A stretch of 24,360 nt of DNA from JACZST01 sp964195155. Lineage in GTDB: Bacteria > Actinomycetota > Acidimicrobiia > Spongiisociales > UBA5794. Under the pieces are notes generated by a model. The model was not told the DNA's origin. It did no database searches and worked only from the letters and a program-made list of their open reading frames with translations. Of the stretch, positions 21,163 to 24,360 are shown piece after piece (positions within the stretch are counted from its first letter, which is position 1; every line of letters begins with the position of its first letter). The stretch lies in NCBI GenBank assembly GCA_964195155.1, contig CAXMOP010000059.1, positions 1 through 24,360 on the forward strand. The letters run 5' to 3'. Position numbers and translations under genes: made by a program.

Positions 21163-21198
21163 CTACCTCCGACCCTTCTTGAAACAGCGGCGGACATG
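21163..21198 (-). pseudogene. Duplicated fragment of the rplB 3' end
   Basis: In the rplB-rpsS gap the minus strand reads, in one frame, V-R-R-C-F-K-K-G-R-R-stop (TAG at 21163-21165). The real rplB ends V-R-R-R-S-K-K-G-R-R-stop. Both share an exact 12-bp block CGACCCTTCTTG (plus strand, 21170-21181 and 21274-21285), 104 bp apart. This is too long for chance in a 100-bp gap, so the rplB end was probably duplicated, or an element inserted with a repeat of the flank. Confidence 0.6.
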
Positions 21199-21235
21199 CA
21201 GAACCGCAGGTTCTGCCAATGCGTCGCCTCGACGC
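21198..21235. repeat. Two perfect hairpins in the rplB-rpsS gap
   Basis: GCAGAACC/GGTTCTGC (21198-21205 with 21209-21216, 3-nt loop) and GCGTCG/CGACGC (21221-21226 with 21230-21235, 3-nt loop) lie back to back between the two copies of the rplB end. No U-run follows, so they do not look like an intrinsic terminator. Confidence 0.75.
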
Positions 21236-21266
21236 AGTGCGTCGTGCGGAAGCCGTTGATCAGTGC

Positions 21267-22100
21267 TCATCTTCGACCCTTCTTGCTCCGGCGACGCACG
21301 ATGTACTTGTCACTCGCCTTTTTCTTCTTGCGGGTACGGCCCTCCGGCTTGCCCCACGGGCTCACCGGATGCCTCCCGCCCGAGCTCTTTCCCTCGCCGC
21401 CGCCGAGCGGGTGGTCGACCGGGTTCATCACGACACCACGCGACTGGGGGCGCTTACCCTTCCACCGGTTGCGGCCCGCCTTGCCGATCTTGACCAGCTC
21501 GGCCTCGGTGTTGCCGACCTGGCCGATCGTTGCTCGCGAGTCGAGCGGGAGGTTTCGCATCTCGCCGGACGGAAGGCGCAGCAGGGCGAGCTTGCCCTCT
21601 TTGGACATGAGCTGGATCGCCGTTCCCGCAGAGCGTCCAAGCTTGGCGCCGCCTCCGGGTCGCATCTCTACGGCATGCACGATCGTGCCGGTAGGGATGT
21701 TGCGCAATGGGAGGGCGTTGCCCGGCCGAATGTCGGCGCCCGAGCCGGAGCTCAGCATGTCACCGACCTCGATGCCAACCGGGGCGAGGATGTAACGCTT
21801 CTCACCATCCACGTAGTGGAGCAGCGCAATCCGCGCGTTGCGGTTCGGGTCGTATTCGATGGCAGCGACCTTGGCCGGAACGCCGTCCTTGGTACGACGG
21901 AAGTCGATGATGCGGTAGCGCCGCTTGTGGCCCCCGCCGCGATGGCGCGACGTGATCCGCCCGTAGGAGTTGCGGCCGGACGACCGGTTCTTCTTGGCCA
22001 GCAGGTTCTTCTCCGGCTTCGCCTTCGTCACGGCCTCGAAATCGGAGACCGTCTGGAATCGGCGGCCAGGCGACGTTGGTTTCAGTTTCTTTACACCCAT
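21267..22100 (-). CDS. rplB: 50S ribosomal protein L2
   Basis: L2 is needed for peptidyl-transferase activity and subunit association. The 277-residue protein has G-R-N-S-Y-G-R-I-T-S-R-H-R-G-G-G-H-K, the R-P-G-G-G-A-K-L-G-R-S-A-G region and N-P-V-D-H-P-L-G-G-G-E-G with the conserved histidine near residue 230. It ends R-R-R-S-K-K-G-R-R. A stretch very like this end, 12 bp of it identical, recurs in the gap downstream. The rplW stop is 3 nt upstream of its ATG. Confidence 0.98.
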   Translation of the reverse strand: MGVKKLKPTSPGRRFQTVSDFEAVTKAKPEKNLLAKKNRSSGRNSYGRITSRHRGGGHKRRYRIIDFRRTKDGVPAKVAAIEYDPNRNARIALLHYVDGEKRYILAPVGIEVGDMLSSGSGADIRPGNALPLRNIPTGTIVHAVEMRPGGGAKLGRSAGTAIQLMSKEGKLALLRLPSGEMRNLPLDSRATIGQVGNTEAELVKIGKAGRNRWKGKRPQSRGVVMNPVDHPLGGGEGKSSGGRHPVSPWGKPEGRTRKKKKASDKYIVRRRSKKGRR

Positions 22101-22103
22101 GAC

Positions 22104-22403
22104 CTACACCTCGAAGAAGTCAATCGAGTCACCTTCGGCGAGCTTGACCAGGGCCCGTTTGGTGTCCTTGCGCTTGCCGACGACATAGGCGGTGCGCTTG
22201 ACCTTGCCTATGCGGTTCATCGTGTTCACCGAGAGCACCTGGACCCCAAAGAGCGTGGAGACCGCCTGCTTGATCTGGGTCTTGTTGGCCCCGCGATCGA
22301 CGACGAAGGTGTACGTGTTGACGTCGTCGATGAGGTCGTATGACTTCTCTGAGACCACCGGCTCAAGGATCACATCGCGAGGGTCACGAAGGGTGCGCTT
22401 CAT
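22104..22403 (-). CDS. rplW: 50S ribosomal protein L23
   Basis: L23 is at the tunnel exit and is the docking site for trigger factor and SRP. The 99-residue sequence has D-P-R-D-V-I-L-E-P-V-V-S-E-K-S-Y, T-Y-T-F-V-V-D, A-N-K-T-Q-I-K-Q-A-V and V-N-T-M-N-R-I-G-K. Its ATG overlaps the rplD stop by 4 nt. Nothing odd in the protein itself. Confidence 0.98.
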   Translation of the reverse strand: MKRTLRDPRDVILEPVVSEKSYDLIDDVNTYTFVVDRGANKTQIKQAVSTLFGVQVLSVNTMNRIGKVKRTAYVVGKRKDTKRALVKLAEGDSIDFFEV

Positions 22404-23236
22404 GAGGACTCCGCCTCGCTTCGCTCGTAGTCGGCCGAGTCATCAGCCTTCAGTCCTGAGTCTTCAGCCAGAGCCTCAGTCTCTTTGCTGATGACTGATG
22501 ACTGAGGACTGAGGACTTCTTCAGACTCTTGACTCTTGACTTCTTCCGTGTTGCTCGCGACTCGCGACTCGCGACTCGCGACTTCTTCGGCATGTTCTTC
22601 AGTTCCGCGCGGCACGCTCTGGCCGAGGTCCAATGTTCCCTTCGACATGATCACGGTCTCCGCCCACAGCACGTCGTAGGTATTGGCCTGGCCGAGGTTT
22701 GACGCAATGACGCCCTGAATGTTCCGGAAGGACTTGATGGCGATGCGCTCGTGGTCTTCGGCGAGCAGCAGCACCTTGCCCGAGACTCCCATGGCCTCCA
22801 GCAGCGCGGTGGCGTTCTTTGTGCGCGGGGTGTCCCACACGTCGAAGGTTTCGACGACCTTGATCTGGCCGTCGGCTGCCCGGGCAGACAGCGCCGAGCG
22901 CAGCGCGAGACGTTTCATCTTCTTCGGGGTTCGCTGGGAATAGTCGCGGGGCTTGGGGCCATGTGCGACGCCGCCCCCTGCCCATTGCGGGGAACGGATC
23001 GAGCCGTGACGGGCGCGCCCGAGGCCCTTCTGGCGCCAGGGCTTCCTGCCACCACCGCGCACCTCGGCGCGGGTCTTGGTGGAGTGCGTGCCGGCGCGGG
23101 CGGCGGCGCGCTGGGCGGTCACCACCTGGTGCATCACGTCCATGTTGGGCTTGATGCCAAAAATGTCGGGGTTGAGCTTTACGTCGCCGGCGCGGCTGCC
23201 GTCTGCGGTGTAGAGCTCTGCGGTCACGTCAGGCAC
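22400..23236 (-). CDS. rplD: 50S ribosomal protein L4 with repeat-coded C-terminal tail
   Basis: L4 reaches into the exit tunnel and in E. coli represses the S10 operon. Residues 1-205 are a normal L4: G-G-G-R-K-P-W-R-Q-K-G-L-G-R-A-R, G-G-G-V-A-H-G-P-K-P-R and the alpha/beta globular end. Residues from about 208 to 278 are an acidic Ser/Glu-rich tail coded largely by tandem 7-bp repeats (V-A-S-R-E-S-R-V-A-S, then L-S-P-Q-S-S-V-I-S and A-E-D-S-G-L-K), giving 278 aa against the usual 200-210. The start is GTG at 23234-23236, overlapping rplC by 8 nt with a GGGAGG site 12 nt upstream; a second GTG three codons later is possible. Confidence 0.96.
   Translation of the reverse strand: MPDVTAELYTADGSRAGDVKLNPDIFGIKPNMDVMHQVVTAQRAAARAGTHSTKTRAEVRGGGRKPWRQKGLGRARHGSIRSPQWAGGGVAHGPKPRDYSQRTPKKMKRLALRSALSARAADGQIKVVETFDVWDTPRTKNATALLEAMGVSGKVLLLAEDHERIAIKSFRNIQGVIASNLGQANTYDVLWAETVIMSKGTLDLGQSVPRGTEEHAEEVASRESRVASNTEEVKSQESEEVLSPQSSVISKETEALAEDSGLKADDSADYERSEAESS
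22444..22588. repeat. Heptamer arrays in the rplD tail
   Basis: Four runs of 7-bp units: CAGCCTT, CAGTCCT, GAGTCTT, CAGCCAG (22444-22471); CTGATGA twice and CTGAGGA twice (22488-22515); GACTCTT twice and GACTTCT (22524-22544); and four identical CTCGCGA units (22554-22581). The last kind is the same unit seen at the secY/adk and rplO/secY junctions. Confidence 0.9.
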
Positions 23237-23861
23237 GCTGTTTCACCGCCTCCCGGATCAGGACGACCGACCCCTTCGGGCCGGGAATCGCGCCCTTGAG
23301 CAGCAGCACATTGCGTTCGGCGTCGACGCTGACGACCTCGAGGTTGAGAATCGTCGTTTGCTCGCCGCCCATCCGGCCCGGCATCCGTTTGCCGCGGAAC
23401 ACCCTGCCGGGCGTTGCACAGGCGCCGATGGCGCCCGGGGCGCGGTGCACCTTGTGCACGCCGTGACTGGCGCCCTGGCCCTTGAATCCGTGACGCTTCA
23501 TGACGCCGGCGAAGCCCTTGCCCTTGGAGATGCCGGTGGCGTCGGCGCGCTGGCCGGCCTCGAGCACGTCGCCGATGCCGATCTCCTGGCCGATCGTGTA
23601 TTCGTCCGGATCGTCGACGCGCACCTCCACGACATGGCGGTGCGGATTGACTCCGGCCTTGGCGAAGTGGCCGGTCTGGGCACGGTTGGCCGCGGCCATC
23701 TCCTTGTAGGCAATCTGGATGGCGGCGTAGCCGTCCTTCTCAGGCCGCTTGATCTGGCTGACGCGGATCGGCCCGGCCTTGATGGCGGTCACCGGGATCG
23801 CCCGGTTCTCGTCATCGAAGACCTGGGTCATGCCCAGCTTTTCGCCAATGATCATGTTCAC
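23229..23861 (-). CDS. rplC: 50S ribosomal protein L3
   Basis: L3 is an assembly initiator near the peptidyl-transferase centre. The 210-residue product has G-E-K-L-G-M-T-Q-V-F, G-F-A-G-V-M-K-R-H-G-F-K-G and G-R-V-F-R-G-K-R-M-P-G-R-M-G. The first start is GTG 23859-23861 (M-N-M-I-I-G), which overlaps the rpsJ stop by 4 nt and has a GGAG site 8 nt upstream; ATG 23853-23855 would remove two residues and is the alternative. Confidence 0.97.
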   Translation of the reverse strand: MNMIIGEKLGMTQVFDDENRAIPVTAIKAGPIRVSQIKRPEKDGYAAIQIAYKEMAAANRAQTGHFAKAGVNPHRHVVEVRVDDPDEYTIGQEIGIGDVLEAGQRADATGISKGKGFAGVMKRHGFKGQGASHGVHKVHRAPGAIGACATPGRVFRGKRMPGRMGGEQTTILNLEVVSVDAERNVLLLKGAIPGPKGSVVLIREAVKQRA

Positions 23862-24172
23862 GTCTTGATCTCCACCTCAACGCCTGCCGGCAGGTCGAGC
23901 CGCATTAGCGAGTCGACGGTCTTCGGTGTGGGTTCCAAAATGTCGATGAGCCGCCGGTGGATGCGCATTTCGAAATGCTCGCGGCTCGTTTTGTGCACGT
24001 GCGGGCCACGGATCACGGTGTAGCGATGCACCTTGGTTGGCAGCGGCACCGGGCCCTTGATCTTCGCCTGAGTACGGATCACCGTCTCTGCGATCTTGCG
24101 CGCGGACTCGTCGACCACTGAGTGGTCGTAGGCCTTGAGCCTGATCCTGATCCGGTGTTCGTTTTCAGCCAT
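23858..24172 (-). CDS. rpsJ: 30S ribosomal protein S10
   Basis: S10 is in the small-subunit head and also acts as the NusE transcription-antitermination factor. The 104-residue sequence has I-R-I-R-L-K-A-Y-D-H, G-P-V-P-L-P-T-K, the loop R-G-P-H-V-H-K-T-S-R-E-H-F-E-M-R, and L-P-A-G-V-E-V-E-I-K at the end. It is the first gene of the S10 string, 51 nt after tuf. The gap carries a 7-bp repeat and only a weak ribosome site is seen before the ATG. Confidence 0.98.
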   Translation of the reverse strand: MAENEHRIRIRLKAYDHSVVDESARKIAETVIRTQAKIKGPVPLPTKVHRYTVIRGPHVHKTSREHFEMRIHRRLIDILEPTPKTVDSLMRLDLPAGVEVEIKT

Positions 24173-24195
24173 TTGTGCTCGCTTCGTTCGCCGTC

Positions 24196-24216
24196 TTACG
24201 TATCACGTATTGCGTA
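24196..24216. repeat. Variant heptamer array between tuf and rpsJ
   Basis: TTACGTA, TCACGTA, TTGCGTA stand in exact tandem. The unit is 7 bp like the NNNAGTC arrays but the constant part is CGTA. A GACTCAT just beyond it (24221-24227) fits the AGTC family. Confidence 0.75.
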
Positions 24217-24223
24217 GACCGAC

Positions 24224-24360
24224 TCATTTCAATATTTTGGTGACTCGGCCGGCACCGACGGTTCTTCCACCCTCACGGATAGCGAACCGCAAACCCTCAT
24301 CCATCGCAATCGGCTTACCCAACGTCACCGTCATCTCCGTGTTATCACCAGGCATCACCA
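24224..24360 (-). CDS. tuf: Elongation factor Tu, C-terminal fragment
   Basis: The last 44 codons of EF-Tu, cut by the window edge. The C-terminal beta-barrel reads V-M-P-G-D-N-T-E-M-T-V, P-I-A-M-D-E-G-L-R-F-A-I-R-E-G-G and ends T-V-G-A-G-R-V-T-K-I-L-K before TGA at 24224-24226, the canonical EF-Tu end. EF-Tu delivers aminoacyl-tRNA to the ribosome. Its place before rpsJ is the standard str-S10 order, so rpsL, rpsG and fusA are expected beyond the right edge. Confidence 0.97.
   Translation of the reverse strand, partial: VMPGDNTEMTVTLGKPIAMDEGLRFAIREGGRTVGAGRVTKILK

Overview
The window is the ribosomal-protein / protein-export core of a GC-rich actinobacterial chromosome. Almost everything is read from the minus strand, right to left: tuf (3' end), rpsJ-rplC-rplD-rplW-rplB-rpsS-rplV-rpsC-rplP-rpmC-rpsQ (S10), rplN-rplX-rplE-rpsN-rpsH-rplF-rplR-rpsE-rpmD-rplO-secY-adk-map (spc), a lipoprotein gene, then rpmJ-rpsM-rpsK-rpsD-rpoA-rplQ (alpha), a Yip1-like membrane protein, truA, rplM-rpsI-glmM, glmS and acpS. 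The gene order, the short adenylate kinase without a long LID, the frequent GTG starts and the 1-4 nt start/stop overlaps suggest Actinomycetota. A deep lineage such as Acidimicrobiia is my guess from general resemblance, not a proven assignment.

Region by region: 1-480 is the 3' end of a plus-strand gene for a probable secreted PKD-like protein, whose stop overlaps the acpS stop. 477-5194 holds cell-wall precursor genes (acpS, glmS, glmM) and rpsI/rplM. The glmS leader carries a recognisable glmS self-cleaving ribozyme (about 2738-2885), the clearest non-coding element here. 5323-9576 is truA, yip1-like and the alpha operon, with a good sigma-70-type promoter at 9743-9772. At 9577-11407 the normally continuous spc-alpha junction is broken: infA is absent and a plus-strand arsR/SRPBCC pair and a minus-strand lipoprotein gene lie there. 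11408-24360 is the spc and S10 gene string.

The most unusual feature is a family of tandem 7-bp repeats (pattern NNNAGTC, or GACTNNN on the other strand) at several gene ends: the adk/secY and secY/rplO junctions (both upstream stop codons lie inside a repeat unit), the long acidic C-terminal tail of S3 (rpsC, 482 aa against about 210-280 normally), and the C-terminal tail of L4 (rplD, 278 aa against about 205-210). A variant heptamer (NNNCGTA) lies between tuf and rpsJ and an octamer array lies between glmM and glmS. In S3 the arrays bracket a small folded-looking domain resembling the actinobacterial 'sunset' domain. S11 (rpsK) also has an acidic N-terminal extension, so three ribosomal proteins here carry acidic, probably disordered additions.

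Functionally the window couples translation (ribosomal proteins, EF-Tu, pseudouridine synthase TruA), transcription (RpoA), protein export and N-terminal maturation (SecY, Map), nucleotide balance (Adk) and UDP-GlcNAc supply (GlmS, GlmM).
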